Source: Pseudomonas alcaligenes (GTDB lineage Bacteria; Pseudomonadota; Gammaproteobacteria; Pseudomonadales; Pseudomonadaceae). Taken from it: a stretch of DNA of 64,000 bases. A program made the position numbers and the translations under genes. Below are positions 41,181 through 56,118 of the stretch, one piece after another (the stretch's first letter is position 1; each line of letters begins with the position of its first letter). The stretch lies in assembly GCF_041729615.1 (NCBI RefSeq), contig NZ_CP154874.1:3105001-3169000 (forward strand). The letters run 5' to 3'. The notes under the pieces are model-generated. The model ran no database searches. It saw nothing but the letters and a program-made list of their open reading frames with translations, and had not been told where the DNA came from.

Positions 41181-41219
41181 GACGCACGCGCCCCCATGGG
41201 CGCGTGCGTCTTTCTGTTT
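41181..41219 (+). terminator. strong intrinsic terminator after petC
   Basis: A perfect 13-bp stem of GACGCACGCGCCC and GGGCGCGTGCGTC around a CCAT loop is followed by TTTCTGTTT. Confidence 0.88.
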
Positions 41220-41247
41220 CTGCTATTCCGAAAGCGAGGAGGGCGCC

Positions 41248-41865
41248 ATGGCCGCGACCAATAAGCTGGCCTGTTATTCCGACCCTGCCGATCACTATTC
41301 CCATCGCGTGCGCCTGGTGCTCGCCGAGAAGGGTGTTGCTGCCGAGATCATCGATGTCCAGGCCGGGCGCTGCCCGCCCAAGCTGGCCGAGGTGAACCCC
41401 TACGGCAGCCTGCCTACCCTGGTCGACCGCGACCTGGCGTTGTACGAGTCCACCGTGGTGATGGAGTACCTCGACGAGCGTTACCCCCATCCGCCACTGT
41501 TGCCGGTCTATCCTGTGGCCAGGGCCAACAGCCGCCTGCTGATCCACCGCATCCAGCGCGACTGGTGCAAGCTGGTCGATCAGATTCTCGATTCGCGCAC
41601 CAAGGAGGCCGACAGGACCCTGGCGCGCAAGGAGTTGCGCGAGAGCCTGACCGGCGTGTCGCCGCTGTTTGCCGACAAGCCATACTTCCTCAGCGAGGAG
41701 ATGAGCCTGGTGGACTGCTGTCTGCTGCCGATCCTCTGGCGCCTGCCGCGGCTGGGTATCGAGCTGCCGCGTCCGGCCAAGCCGCTGCTGGACTACATGG
41801 AGCGGATGTTCGCCCGCGAGGCCTTCCAGGCCAGTCTGTCCAGCGTCGAGCGCGATATGCGCTGA
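41248..41865 (+). CDS. sspA: stringent starvation protein A
   Basis: SspA is a glutathione-transferase-fold protein that binds RNA polymerase. In E. coli it helps survive acid and starvation, and in P. aeruginosa and Francisella it affects virulence gene control. The 205-residue protein has a thioredoxin-like N-terminal half with [13 protein letters not shown] and an all-helical C-terminal half. It lacks glutathione-binding certainty, as usual for SspA. GAGGAGGG precedes the ATG. sspB follows 17 bases later. Confidence 0.95.
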   Translation: MAATNKLACYSDPADHYSHRVRLVLAEKGVAAEIIDVQAGRCPPKLAEVNPYGSLPTLVDRDLALYESTVVMEYLDERYPHPPLLPVYPVARANSRLLIHRIQRDWCKLVDQILDSRTKEADRTLARKELRESLTGVSPLFADKPYFLSEEMSLVDCCLLPILWRLPRLGIELPRPAKPLLDYMERMFAREAFQASLSSVERDMR

Positions 41866-41882
41866 GTAGGAGGAGAGCCGAG

Positions 41883-42293
41883 ATGAATTCCAGTCGTCCC
41901 TACCTGGTGCGTGCGCTCTACGAGTGGATAGTCGACAACGACTGCACGCCACACCTGCTGGTCAATGCCGAGTTCCCCGGGGTGCGGGTGCCGGCCGGCT
42001 ATGCCAACGATGGCCAGATCGTCCTCAATGTGTCGCCCAGTGCCGTGCGCAACCTGCACATGGACAACCAGGCGGTCAGCTTCGAGGGGCGCTTCGGTGG
42101 CGTGGCCCATTCCCTGTTCATTCCGGCCGGCGCCATGCTGGCGATCTACGCACGGGAGAACGGTCAGGGCATGGTCTTCGAACTGGAGCCGCCGGTGGAT
42201 GACGAGGAGGCACCGGAGCCGGATGACGATGGCCCGTCCGGCGGCGAGCCGCCCAGGCCCAGTGGGCGACCCAGCCTCAAGGTGGTCAAGTAG
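41883..42293 (+). CDS. sspB: ClpXP adaptor SspB
   Basis: SspB brings ssrA-tagged proteins and the anti-sigma factor MucA/RseA fragment to ClpXP. The 136-residue protein has the substrate-binding domain at 1-105, an acidic flexible linker rich in Asp, Glu and Pro, and a short C-terminal ClpX-binding motif, RPSLKVVK. It forms an operon with sspA. With AlgW also in this window, two steps of the MucA degradation route are encoded here. Confidence 0.95.
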   Translation: MNSSRPYLVRALYEWIVDNDCTPHLLVNAEFPGVRVPAGYANDGQIVLNVSPSAVRNLHMDNQAVSFEGRFGGVAHSLFIPAGAMLAIYARENGQGMVFELEPPVDDEEAPEPDDDGPSGGEPPRPSGRPSLKVVK

Positions 42294-42297
42294 GCAA

Positions 42298-42328
42298 CAA
42301 AAAAGGCGATCCGAGGATCGCCTTTTTC
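42298..42328. terminator. bidirectional terminator between sspB and dolP
   Basis: A-tract, GGCGATCC-GA-GGATCGCC, T-tract, between convergent genes. Confidence 0.9.
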
Positions 42329-42342
42329 ATGTCTGCCGCGCT

Positions 42343-43927
<1,585 letters not shown>

Positions 43928-43932
<5 letters not shown>

Positions 43933-45739
43933 TGATGCTGTCCGGCAGGCGCTGCACCTGGCCGCTGCGGAATTCGGCCCAGGGCAGTTGGCGCTCGATG
44001 CGTTGAGCCTGGTTCAGGCTGAGGTTGCCGGACAGGCCCTCGACGCGGCTTTCCGGCAGGGCCTTGAGCTGGCTCAGGCGCGGTGCCAGGCGGAAGGCGT
44101 CGACGCCCATGGCATAGAGGCGGCCGAGGCTGCCGGTGGCCTGCGGCCACTGCTGGCCGACTTGCTGGCGCAGCGGGTCGTTGGCGTCCAGCAGCCAGGG
44201 GGTCTCGCAGAAGCGGATACCTTCCAGGTCCTGGTACTGCGCCGGGTTCTGGCCGCCGGTGTAGAGGTGCGAGGTGGCATATACGGGCAGGTCGCCGGCG
44301 TACTGGAAGGCCAGGGTCGGCTTGATCTGCTGCGCCTGCTGCGGGGTGGCGGCGAGGAAGATGAAATCGATGTCCTGGCGCCGCGCCGGCAGGGCGGCCA
44401 GCTGGGTACCCAGGGTGTTCTGCAGGCGCTTGGCGCGGGCTTCGCTCTGGCGCAGCTGGAGCAGGTCGGCGATCTGCTGGGCCAGCTCCACCGGCTGGTC
44501 GACGTGTTCGGCGGCGATCAGGTTGCCGCCGGCGGCCTGCCAGCTCTGCTGGAAGGCGGCCAGCACGCGGTTGCCCCACTCGCCGCGCGGCACCAGTGCG
44601 ACGGCGCTGCGCATGCCGTCGGCCCAGGCACGACGGGCCACTTCACGGGCTTCGTCCTCGGCGGCCAGGCCGAACTGGAACAGCTGGGCCGGTGCCTCGC
44701 GGCCGGCGTCGCTGTAGTTCAGGGCCAGGGTGGTCAGCGGCAGTTGCGGGCGCTCGCTGAGCTGCTTGACCAGCGGCTTCTCCAGCGGGCCGACCACCAG
44801 CTGTGCACCGTCGGCCTGGGCCTGGAGGTAGAAGTCATCCAGCGAGGACAGGCGCGAGCTGTCGTACAGCAGCACTTCCGGCGGGTTCAGGCCGGCCTGC
44901 TGGGCCTGGTAGTGGGCGGCCAGGAAGCCATCGCGCAGGGCACGGGCCACCGAGGCCAGCTGGCCATCCTGCGGCAGCAGCAGGGCGATCTTCTGCAGCG
45001 GCTGGCCGGCCAGCTCCTTGAGCTTGACCAGCGCCTGCGGCAGCTGCTCGGCGGCCGGGTGGCCGGCGTGCTGGTTCTTCCAGTCGTCGATGGCGGTCAG
45101 CTGCTGGTCCGGGGTGCCGGCGCTCTTGGTGGCGCGGGCCAGGCTCAGCCAGCCGTCCAGGTCGCTGTCGCCGGAGCCGATCAGCTGGCTCTGCGGCAGG
45201 CTGGAGACCAGCGTCCAGATGGCCTCGTGGTTGCTGCCGGCGGCTTCGCCGGAGAGCAGCGGGGCGATGAACACGCGCTCGCGGGCGGCGGCCAGGACCT
45301 GGCCGTCGGCTTCCAGGGCGCGTGCACGGACCAGCTGGGTGCGGATCTGCTGCTCCACCGGCAGCTCGCCCAGGCGCTCCAGGCTCGGGTGCTGCAGGGC
45401 CTTGAGCGCGCTTTTCGGCTTGTTGCGGGCCATGGCCAGCTCGGCGGCGAGGGTGCTGGCGAACACCTGCTGGGCCGGTTTCAGGCCTTCCAGGGGCACT
45501 TCGTCGAGGATGCGCGTGGCGCGACCGATATCCTGCTGGCGCCAGGCCTGGTCGGCGGCCGACAGGCGTAGCAGGGCGGCCTGCTCGGGCTGGCTGGTGG
45601 CGGCCTGCTGCAGCAGCTGGTCGATGCTGGCCTGCGGCGTGCGCGGCAGTTCGCCCAGACTGGACGAGGGCGAGCCGGCGCAGGCGGCGAGCAGGCCGGC
45701 GAGGCAGAGGACGGAGAGCGGGCGCAGGCAGGCGATCAT
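43928..45739 (-). CDS. lpoA: penicillin-binding protein activator LpoA
   Basis: LpoA is an outer-membrane lipoprotein that reaches through the periplasm to activate PBP1A. The 603-residue precursor has a lipobox LAAC with C20, an N-terminal helical repeat domain and a C-terminal LppC domain shaped like a periplasmic binding protein. [22 protein letters not shown] is typical of the latter. The chosen ATG gives MIACLRPLS. Longer in-frame starts run antisense to rsmI. Its TAA overlaps the probable yraN start. Confidence 0.93.
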
Positions 45740-45860
45740 CGAATACGTTCCCGGTACTGATCTGGAGAAAGGCGCGATTGTACCCAAGCCCCGTGGTGGG
45801 CGCGATGTCGCGGTCGTGAAACGGGCTACAATGCGCGCTTTCCGCAATCGAGGTGCGCCT

Positions 45861-46727
45861 GTGAGTGCTTCCCCTGTTCCTGCCGCCGGCACCCTGTACG
45901 TGGTCGCCACGCCGATCGGCAATCTGGACGACATCAGTGCGCGGGCGCTGCGTATCCTCGGCCAGGTGGCGCTGATCGCCGCGGAGGACACCCGGCATTC
46001 CGTGCGCCTGCTGCAGCACTTCGGCATCGCCACACCGTTGGCGGCCTGCCACGAGCACAACGAGCGCGACCAGGGCGGGCGCTTTCTCGCGCGCCTGCAG
46101 GCCGGCGAGGACGTGGCGCTGATCTCCGATGCCGGTACCCCGCTGATCTCCGATCCCGGCTTCCACCTGGTGCGTGCCGCACGTGCCGCCGGCATCCGCG
46201 TGGTGCCGGTGCCCGGTGCCTGTGCCCTGGTCGCCGCGCTGTCGGCGGCCGGCCTGCCGTCGGATCGCTTCGCCTTCGAAGGCTTCCTGCCGGCCAAGAC
46301 CACCGGGCGCCGGGTGCGCCTGGAGCAGGTGCGGGAAGACGCGCGCACCCTCATTTATTACGAGGCGCCGCACCGCCTGCTCGAGTCCCTCGCCGACATG
46401 CGCGACATCTTCGGTGCGGATCGGCTGGCGGTGCTGGGCCGCGAGCTGACCAAGACCTTCGAGACTCTCAAGGGCCTGCCACTCGGGGAGTTGCATGACT
46501 GGGTGGCGGCCGACAGCAACCAGCAGCGCGGCGAATGCGTGATCCTGGTCGCCGGCTGGCAGGCGCCGGAAGGTGACGAGGCGGTGAGTGGCGAGGCGCT
46601 GCGCGTGCTCGACCTGCTGCTCGCCGAGTTGCCGCTCAAGCGCGCGGCGGCGCTGGCGGCGGAGATCACCGGGGTGCGCAAGAACCTGCTGTACCAGGCC
46701 GCCCTCGATCGGCAAAAGGACGCTTGA
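45861..46727 (+). CDS. rsmI: 16S rRNA 2'-O-ribose C1402 methyltransferase
   Basis: RsmI methylates the 2'-O of C1402 in the 16S decoding centre. The 288-residue tetrapyrrole-methylase-fold protein starts with the family's [15 protein letters not shown]. It also has the SAM-binding stretch [14 protein letters not shown] chose the GTG giving [10 protein letters not shown], which has GAGGTG at five bases. An ATG ten codons earlier (45831) lacks a ribosome site and overlaps a likely TACAAT -10. The C-terminal helical domain is present. rnpB follows. Confidence 0.95.
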   Translation: MSASPVPAAGTLYVVATPIGNLDDISARALRILGQVALIAAEDTRHSVRLLQHFGIATPLAACHEHNERDQGGRFLARLQAGEDVALISDAGTPLISDPGFHLVRAARAAGIRVVPVPGACALVAALSAAGLPSDRFAFEGFLPAKTTGRRVRLEQVREDARTLIYYEAPHRLLESLADMRDIFGADRLAVLGRELTKTFETLKGLPLGELHDWVAADSNQQRGECVILVAGWQAPEGDEAVSGEALRVLDLLLAELPLKRAAALAAEITGVRKNLLYQAALDRQKDA

Positions 46728-46767
46728 GCTTGTCCTGGCTCGCCGGGCTGGTTACCCTTGGCGGCGG

Positions 46768-47114
46768 AGAGTCGATCGGACAGTCGCTGCCTTCTTCATT
46801 GAAGGGGGAGGAAAGTCCGGGCTCCATAGGGCGGAGTGCCAGGTAACGCCTGGGAGGCGCGAGCCTACGGAAAGTGCCACAGAAAATAACCGCCTAAGCG
46901 CGCAAGCGCCGGTAAGGGTGAAAAGGTGCGGTAAGAGCGCACCGCACGGCTGGTAACAGTCCGTGGCTAGGCAAACCCCACTCGGAGCAAGACCAAATAG
47001 GGTTCCATTGGCGTGGCCCGCGCTGGAACCGGGTAGGTTGCTAGAGGCGTACAGCGATGTGCGTCGTAGAGGAATGACTGTCCTCGACAGAACCCGGCTT
47101 ACAGATCGACTCTC
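46768..47114 (+). ncRNA. rnpB: RNase P RNA (class A)
   Basis: RNase P RNA is the ribozyme that cuts tRNA precursors at their 5' end. The ends pair as P1, AGAGTCGATC with GATCGACTCT. Conserved class A blocks are visible: GAGGAAAGTCCGGGCTCC near 46808, ACAGAAAATAACCGCC near 46880, and GGTAAGGGTGAAAAGGTGCGGTAAGAGCGCACC after it. AGAGGAATGACTG is near the 3' end. It lies about 40 bases after rsmI, as in P. aeruginosa. I see no clear intrinsic terminator. Exact ends are good to a few bases. Confidence 0.95.
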
Positions 47115-47300
47115 CTCCTTTCTCTTCTATCTGCTTCATCTCGCAATACCGAAAAAATCTTACTCTTAAGAAACTACTTTAAGTTCGAAGTTTAGCTTCC
47201 TGAGCTCGCTGAAATTCGCCTCTCGAAACCCCTCGTTCTGCTTCTAAAAAAGCCCCCTTAGTTCGCTAAATCGCCGTCCCATAAGGATTTTTCCGAGTTG
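47115..47300. other. AT-richer non-coding gap between rnpB and the mraZ promoter
   Basis: This stretch contains no credible ORF and is visibly richer in A and T than the rest of the window. It has short imperfect repeats, such as CTTAAG with a nearby TTTAAG, and many TTCG or TTCGC words. Part may act as an upstream element for the mraZ promoter or hold the rnpB 3' trailer. I recognise no known RNA. Confidence 0.5.
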
Positions 47301-47307
47301 GCGCGCC

Positions 47308-47337
47308 TTGACGCTAGGGTCTGCGCATTCCTATAGT
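47308..47337 (+). promoter_or_regulatory. sigma-70 type promoter of mraZ and the dcw cluster
   Basis: TTGACG (47308-47313) and TATAGT (47332-47337) are 18 bases apart. The expected start near 47344 falls on the first MraZ box. This is probably the main promoter feeding the dcw cluster. Confidence 0.65.
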
Positions 47338-47343
47338 GTGCCG

Positions 47344-47370
47344 AAGTGGCACAAAGTGGAAAAAAGTGGG
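47344..47370 (+). promoter_or_regulatory. MraZ operator: three direct repeats at 10-bp spacing
   Basis: AAGTGG occurs at 47344, 47354 and 47364, exactly one turn apart, with the last reading AAGTGGG. MraZ of E. coli binds such GTGG(G) direct repeats with 10-bp period and represses its own operon. Position over the transcription start suits repression. Confidence 0.75.
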
Positions 47371-47413
47371 TCATAAGGGCATGGAAAGCTAATTACAGTG
47401 GGGAAGCGCAGCC

Positions 47414-47869
47414 TTGTTTCGTGGAGCTAACGCCATCAGTCTCGACGCCAAAGGGCGACTCGCGATGCCGAGCCGGTATCGCGACGAGCTCGTTTCGCGT
47501 TGTGGCGGCCAGCTCATCGTCACCATCGATGCCGTCGACCCCTGCCTGTGCGTCTATCCCCTGCCCGAGTGGGAGCTGATCGAGGCCAAGCTGCGTGACC
47601 TGCCGTCCCTGCGTGAAGAGACCCGCCGCCTGCAGCGCCTGTTGATCGGCAACGCCGTGGACATCGAGCTGGACGGCAGCGGCCGCTTCCTGGTGCCGCC
47701 GCGTCTGCGCGCGCATGCTGGCCTGGACAAGCACGCGATGCTGGTCGGCCAGCTGAATAAATTCCAACTGTGGAACGAGGACGCCTGGAACGCATTGGCC
47801 GATGCCGACCTGGCTGCCATCAAACAACCCGGCGCCCTGCCGGACGACCTGCGCGACCTGATCCTGTGA
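47414..47869 (+). CDS. mraZ: transcriptional regulator MraZ
   Basis: MraZ is a DNA-binding protein with two AbrB-type repeats that binds operator boxes upstream of itself and controls the dcw cluster. The 151-residue protein uses a TTG start giving [15 protein letters not shown], which matches the family exactly. No ATG is nearby. The two repeats carry [13 protein letters not shown] and [13 protein letters not shown]. rsmH starts 2 bases after its stop. Its predicted operator lies 44-70 bases upstream. Confidence 0.95.
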   Translation: MFRGANAISLDAKGRLAMPSRYRDELVSRCGGQLIVTIDAVDPCLCVYPLPEWELIEAKLRDLPSLREETRRLQRLLIGNAVDIELDGSGRFLVPPRLRAHAGLDKHAMLVGQLNKFQLWNEDAWNALADADLAAIKQPGALPDDLRDLIL

Positions 47870-47871
47870 CC

Positions 47872-50850
<2,979 letters not shown>

Positions 50851-50851
<1 letters not shown>

Positions 50852-52314
50852 TGCCCATGCCCCTCAACCAATTGTTGCCGCAGGCGCAGAGCGCCACGCT
50901 GATCCGCGAGTTGACCCTGGACAGCCGCAAGGTGCGCCCGGGCGATCTGTTCCTTGCCGTGCCGGGCCTGGCCCAGGACGGCCGTACCCATATCGCCGAT
51001 GCCATCGCCCGCGGCGCTGCCGCCGTGGCCTATGAGGCCGAGGGCGCCGCCGCCATGACCGCGCACAGCGCCGAGCTGGTGGCGATCAAGGGCCTGGCCG
51101 GCCAGCTGTCGGCCATTGCCGGGCGCTTCTACGGCGAGCCGAGCCGCGGCGTGCGTCTGGTCGGCGTCACCGGCACCAACGGCAAGACCAGCGTCAGCCA
51201 GCTGCTGGCCCAGGCCCTGGACCTTCTCGGCGAGCGCTGCGGCATCGTCGGCACCCTCGGCACCGGCTTCTACGACGCCCTGCAGAGCGGCCGCCACACC
51301 ACTCCGGACCCTGTCGCCGTGCAGGCCACCCTGGCCGATCTCAAGCAGGCCGGCGCCCGCGCCGTTGCCATGGAAGTGTCCTCCCATGGCCTGGACCAGG
51401 GCCGCGTGGCCGCGCTGGACTTCGACGTGGCGGTGTACACCAACCTGTCGCGCGACCACCTGGACTACCACGGCAGCATGGAAGCCTACGGCGCGGCCAA
51501 GGCCAAGCTGTTCGCCTGGCCAGACCTGAAGTGCCGGGTGATCAACCTGGACGACGATTTCGGACGCCAGCTGGCCAGCGAAGAGCGCGAGTCGCGCCTG
51601 ATCGGCTATAGCCTGAGCGATGCCTCTGCCTACCTGTTCTGCCGCGAGGCCAGCTTCGACGACCACGGCGTGCGTGCGCGGCTGGTCACCCCGCAGGGCG
51701 AAGGTCACCTGCGCAGCCCGCTGCTCGGTCGCTTCAACCTGAGCAACCTGCTGGCCGTGGTCGGCGCACTGCTCGGCCTGGATTACCCGCTGGACGAGAT
51801 TCTGCGCGTGCTGCCGCAGTTGCAGGGGCCAGTCGGGCGCATGCAGCGCTTCGGTGGCGAGCAGTTGCCGCTGGTGGTGGTGGACTACGCGCACACCCCG
51901 GATGCTCTGGAAAAGGTGCTGGAGGCCCTGCGCCCGCATGTCACCGGTCGCCTGCTGTGCCTGTTTGGCTGTGGTGGCGATCGCGACCGTGGCAAGCGTC
52001 CGCTGATGGCCGCCGTGGCCGAGCGCCTGGCCGATGCCGTGCTGGTCACCGACGACAACCCGCGCACGGAAGACCCGGCGCAGATCCTGGCCGATATCCG
52101 TGCCGGTTTCGCCAGGCCGGATGCCGTCGAATTCGTCCACGGTCGTGGCGAGGCGATTGCCCGCCTGGTCGCCGCCGCCCAGGTTGGCGATGTGGTGCTG
52201 CTGGCCGGCAAGGGGCATGAGGATTACCAGGAGATCGCGGGCGTGCGCCATGCCTTCTCCGATCTCGACGAGACCACCAAGGCGCTGGCCGCCTGGGAGG
52301 CCGCCCATGCTTAA
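50851..52314 (+). CDS. murE: UDP-MurNAc-tripeptide synthetase MurE
   Basis: MurE adds meso-diaminopimelate to UDP-MurNAc-dipeptide. The 487-residue Mur ligase has the P-loop TGTNGKT at 107-113 and the DNPR motif within TDDNPRTED. That motif marks meso-DAP rather than lysine specificity. Its start overlaps the ftsI stop by one base and its end overlaps murF by eight bases. Confidence 0.98.
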
Positions 52315-53680
52315 ACCGTTGCTGCTGAGCGAAGTGGTCCAGGCCCTGAGCGCCCGCGTGGTGGGCGCCGATGTCGCCTTCGCCGCCGTTTCCACCGACA
52401 GCCGCAAGATCGAGGCCGGCCAGCTGTTCATTGCCCTGGTCGGGCCGAATTTCGACGGCCACGACTACCTGGCCGAGGTCGCCGCCAAAGGCGCCGTCGC
52501 CGCGCTGGTGCAGCGCGAGGTGCCGGGCGCGGCGCTGCCGCAGCTGGTGGTGCAGGACACCCGCATTGCCCTGGGCCAGCTTGGCGCGCTCAATCGCGCG
52601 GCCTTCCACAAGCCGCTGGCCGCCGTCACCGGCTCCAGTGGCAAGACCACGGTCAAGGAGATGCTCGCCAGCATCCTGCGCGCCGGCCTGAACGGTCCGG
52701 TGCTGGCCACCCGCGGCAACCTGAACAACGACCTCGGCGCGCCGCTGACCCTGCTGGAGCTGGCGCCCGAGCATGTCGGCGCGGTGATCGAACTGGGCGC
52801 CAACCATGTTGGCGAGATCGCCTACACGGTCGGCCTGACCCGCCCGGACGTGGCCATCATCACCAATGCCGGACTGGCCCATGTCGGCGAGTTCGGCGGG
52901 CCGGAGAAGATCGTCCTGGCCAAGGGCGAGATCCTCGAGGGCCTGGGCGAGCAGGGCATTGCCGTGCTCAACCGCGACGACAAGGCCTTCGCCACCTGGC
53001 AGGCGCGCAATGGCAGCCGCCGAGTGCTGAGCTTCGCCCTGCAGGATCAGGCGGCCGACGTGCATGCCGCAGAACTCTGGCGCGATGCCCGTGGCTGTGT
53101 CGGCTTTGCCCTGGCCGGTGTGGCCGGGCAGGCACGTATCCAGCTCAACCTGCTCGGCGAGCACAGCGTGGCCAATGCCCTGGCTGCCGCCGCCGCCGCG
53201 CATGCCCTCGGCGTGCCGCTGGTCGGGATCAAGGCTGGGCTGGAAAGCCTGCAGCCGGTCAAGGGCCGCGCCGTAGCGGCGCTGGCGACGAACGGTGTGC
53301 GGGTGATCGACGACAGCTACAACGCCAACCCGCTGTCCATGTGCGCGGCAGTGGATATACTCGCCGCCTTCTCCGGCCGCACCGTCCTGGTGCTGGGAGA
53401 CATGGGCGAGTTGGGCGAATGGGCCGAGCAGGGCCATCGCGACGTCGGCGCCCATGCCGCAGGCAAGGTCGATGCGCTCTATGCCGTGGGTCCGCTGATG
53501 GCGCATGCCGTCGCGGCTTTCGGTGCCAATGGCCGTCATTTCGCCGACCAAGCCAGCCTGATCGACGCGCTTCGCGCCGAATCGGGCGACACCACCATTC
53601 TAATTAAAGGCTCGCGCAGCGCGGCGATGGACAAGGTCGTCGACGCGTTGCTGGATCGGGCATCGGGGGAGGCTCACTAA
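52307..53680 (+). CDS. murF: UDP-MurNAc-tripeptide-D-Ala-D-Ala ligase MurF
   Basis: MurF completes the pentapeptide by adding D-Ala-D-Ala. The 457-residue protein has the Mur P-loop TGSSGKTT (K113) and the conserved [10 protein letters not shown] region. The ATG giving MLKPLLLSE overlaps the end of murE by eight bases. mraY follows after 2 bases. Confidence 0.97.
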   Translation: MLKPLLLSEVVQALSARVVGADVAFAAVSTDSRKIEAGQLFIALVGPNFDGHDYLAEVAAKGAVAALVQREVPGAALPQLVVQDTRIALGQLGALNRAAFHKPLAAVTGSSGKTTVKEMLASILRAGLNGPVLATRGNLNNDLGAPLTLLELAPEHVGAVIELGANHVGEIAYTVGLTRPDVAIITNAGLAHVGEFGGPEKIVLAKGEILEGLGEQGIAVLNRDDKAFATWQARNGSRRVLSFALQDQAADVHAAELWRDARGCVGFALAGVAGQARIQLNLLGEHSVANALAAAAAAHALGVPLVGIKAGLESLQPVKGRAVAALATNGVRVIDDSYNANPLSMCAAVDILAAFSGRTVLVLGDMGELGEWAEQGHRDVGAHAAGKVDALYAVGPLMAHAVAAFGANGRHFADQASLIDALRAESGDTTILIKGSRSAAMDKVVDALLDRASGEAH

Positions 53681-53682
53681 TC

Positions 53683-54765
53683 ATGCTGCTGCTGCTGGCG
53701 GAGTACCTGCAAAAGTTCCACACCGGCTTCGGGGTCTTCCAGTATCTGACCCTGCGCGGCATCCTCGGCGTGCTTACCGCCCTGGCCCTGTCGCTGTGGC
53801 TCGGTCCGTGGATGATCCGTACCCTGCAGATCCGTCAGATCGGCCAGGCCGTGCGCAACGACGGCCCGCAGTCGCACCTGTCGAAGAAGGGCACGCCGAC
53901 CATGGGTGGCGCGCTGATTCTCACCGCCATCGCCGTCAGCACCCTGCTCTGGGCCGACCTGAGCAACCGCTACGTGTGGACCGTGCTGGCCGTGACCCTG
54001 CTGTTCGGCGCCATCGGCTGGGTCGACGACTACCGCAAGGTGATCGAGAAGAATTCGCGCGGCCTGCCGAGCCGCTGGAAGTATTTCTGGCAGTCGGTGT
54101 TCGGCCTGGCCGCCGCCGTCTTCCTCTACATGACCGCGCAGAGCCCGGTGGAAACCACCCTGATCGTGCCGGTGCTGAAGGACGTGGCGATTCCGCTGGG
54201 CGTCGGTTTCGTGGTGCTGACCTACTTCGTCATCGTCGGCACCAGCAACGCGGTGAACCTGACCGACGGCCTCGACGGCCTGGCCATCCTGCCAACCGTG
54301 ATGGTGGCCGGCGCGCTGGCGATCTTCTGCTACCTGTCGGGCAACATCAAATTCGCCGAGTACCTGCTGATTCCCTACGTGCCGGGCGCCGGTGAGCTGA
54401 TCGTGTTCTGCGCCGCGCTGGTCGGCGCCGGCCTCGGCTTCCTCTGGTTCAACACCTACCCGGCCCAGGTCTTCATGGGCGACGTCGGTGCGCTGGCGCT
54501 GGGCGCCGCGCTGGGCACCATCGCCGTGATCGTCCGCCAGGAAATCGTGCTGTTCATCATGGGCGGCGTGTTCGTCATGGAAACCCTGTCGGTGATGATT
54601 CAGGTCGCCAGCTTCAAGCTGACCGGCAAGCGCGTGTTCCGCATGGCGCCGATCCACCACCACTTCGAACTCAAAGGCTGGCCGGAGCCGCGCGTGATCG
54701 TGCGCTTCTGGATCATCACCGTGATCCTGGTGCTGGTCGGCCTGGCCACCCTGAAGCTGAGGTAA
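53683..54765 (+). CDS. mraY: phospho-MurNAc-pentapeptide translocase MraY
   Basis: MraY moves phospho-MurNAc-pentapeptide to undecaprenyl phosphate, giving lipid I. The 360-residue protein has about ten membrane helices and the catalytic acidic motifs WVDDYRK and [10 protein letters not shown], plus the later [11 protein letters not shown] loop. It lies between murF and murD as in most dcw clusters. Confidence 0.98.
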   Translation: MLLLLAEYLQKFHTGFGVFQYLTLRGILGVLTALALSLWLGPWMIRTLQIRQIGQAVRNDGPQSHLSKKGTPTMGGALILTAIAVSTLLWADLSNRYVWTVLAVTLLFGAIGWVDDYRKVIEKNSRGLPSRWKYFWQSVFGLAAAVFLYMTAQSPVETTLIVPVLKDVAIPLGVGFVVLTYFVIVGTSNAVNLTDGLDGLAILPTVMVAGALAIFCYLSGNIKFAEYLLIPYVPGAGELIVFCAALVGAGLGFLWFNTYPAQVFMGDVGALALGAALGTIAVIVRQEIVLFIMGGVFVMETLSVMIQVASFKLTGKRVFRMAPIHHHFELKGWPEPRVIVRFWIITVILVLVGLATLKLR

Positions 54766-54771
54766 CAGAGA

Positions 54772-56118
54772 GTGTCGCTGATCGCTTCCGACCAGTTCCG
54801 CATCGTTGTCGGCCTCGGCAAGAGCGGCATGTCCCTGGTGCGCTTCCTCGCGCAGCAGGGCGTGCGCTTCGCCGTGGCCGACACCCGTGCGAACCCGCCG
54901 GAGCTGGCGACCCTGCAGCGCGACTATCCCGAAGTGGAAGTACGCTGCGGAGAGCTGGATGTCGACTTCCTCTGCCGCGCCTCGGAGCTCTACGTGAGCC
55001 CCGGCCTGGCCCTGGCCACCCCGGCGCTGCGCGAGGCTGCAGCCCGCGGGGTGAAGATGTCCGGCGATATCGACCTGTTTACCCGCCATGCCAAGGCGCC
55101 GATCGTCGCCATTACCGGTTCCAACGCCAAGAGCACCGTTACCACCCTGGTCGGCGAGATGGCGGCGGCGGCCGGCAGGAAGGTCGCCGTCGGCGGCAAT
55201 ATCGGTACCCCGGCGCTGGACCTGCTCAGCGACGAGGTCGAGCTGTACGTGCTGGAGCTGTCCAGCTTCCAGCTGGAGACCACCGAGCGCCTCAATGCCG
55301 AAGTGGCCACCTGCCTGAACCTGTCCGAAGACCATATGGACCGCTACGGCGGCATGGCCCAGTACCACCTGGCCAAGCACCGCATCTTCCGCGGAGCCCG
55401 CCAGGTGGTGGTCAATCGCGACGACGCCCTGTCGCGCCCGCTGATCGCCGACCAGGTGCCGTGCTGGACCTTCGGTCTGGGCAAGCCGGACTTCAAGGCA
55501 TTCGGTCTGGTCGAGGAGGGCGGCGAGAAGCAGCTGGCCTTCCAATTCGAGACCCTGATGCCCACCGCCGAGCTGAAGATCCGCGGCGCGCACAACCAGT
55601 CCAACGCCCTGGCGGCCCTGGCCCTGGGGCATGCCGTCGGCCTGCCGTTCGCCGCTATGCTCGACACCCTGCGCCGCTTCGCCGGCCTGCCGCATCGCTG
55701 CCAGTGGGTGCGCGAGCTGCGCGGCGTGGGCTACTACGACGATTCCAAGGCCACCAACGTTGGTGCCGCCCTGGCCGCCATCGAGGGCCTGGGTGCCGAT
55801 ATCGCCGGCAAGCTGGTGCTGATCGCCGGTGGCGACGGCAAGGGCGCCGACTTCTCCGCCCTCAAGGCCCCGGTGGCCCGCTTCTGCCGCGCCGTGGTGC
55901 TGCTCGGTCGCGATGCCGAGCTGCTCGCCGCCGCCCTGAGTGACGCCGCGCCGCTGCTGCGGGTGAAGACCCTGGACGAGGCCGTGCAGCGCTGTGCCGA
56001 GCTGGCCCAGAGCGGCGATGCCGTGCTGCTGTCGCCGGCCTGCGCCAGCCTGGACATGTTCAAGAACTTCGAAGAACGCGGGCGCCTGTTCGCCCAGGCA
56101 GCGGAGGCCCTGCAATGA
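54772..56118 (+). CDS. murD: UDP-MurNAc-L-Ala:D-Glu ligase MurD
   Basis: MurD adds D-glutamate to UDP-MurNAc-L-Ala. The 448-residue protein starts at GTG (MSLIASDQFR), 6 bases after mraY, with an AGAG ribosome site. Its P-loop is TGSNAKST (K120) instead of the more common TGTNGKS, a variant I also recall from P. aeruginosa. The C-terminal domain has DSKATNVGA. It overlaps ftsW by four bases. Confidence 0.97.
   Translation: MSLIASDQFRIVVGLGKSGMSLVRFLAQQGVRFAVADTRANPPELATLQRDYPEVEVRCGELDVDFLCRASELYVSPGLALATPALREAAARGVKMSGDIDLFTRHAKAPIVAITGSNAKSTVTTLVGEMAAAAGRKVAVGGNIGTPALDLLSDEVELYVLELSSFQLETTERLNAEVATCLNLSEDHMDRYGGMAQYHLAKHRIFRGARQVVVNRDDALSRPLIADQVPCWTFGLGKPDFKAFGLVEEGGEKQLAFQFETLMPTAELKIRGAHNQSNALAALALGHAVGLPFAAMLDTLRRFAGLPHRCQWVRELRGVGYYDDSKATNVGAALAAIEGLGADIAGKLVLIAGGDGKGADFSALKAPVARFCRAVVLLGRDAELLAAALSDAAPLLRVKTLDEAVQRCAELAQSGDAVLLSPACASLDMFKNFEERGRLFAQAAEALQ

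Noticed and set aside
47344..47370. TGGCAC in the mraZ leader as a sigma-54 -24 element
   Set aside because: There is no TTGC-type -12 at the needed spacing, and the bases are better explained as MraZ boxes behind a sigma-70 promoter.
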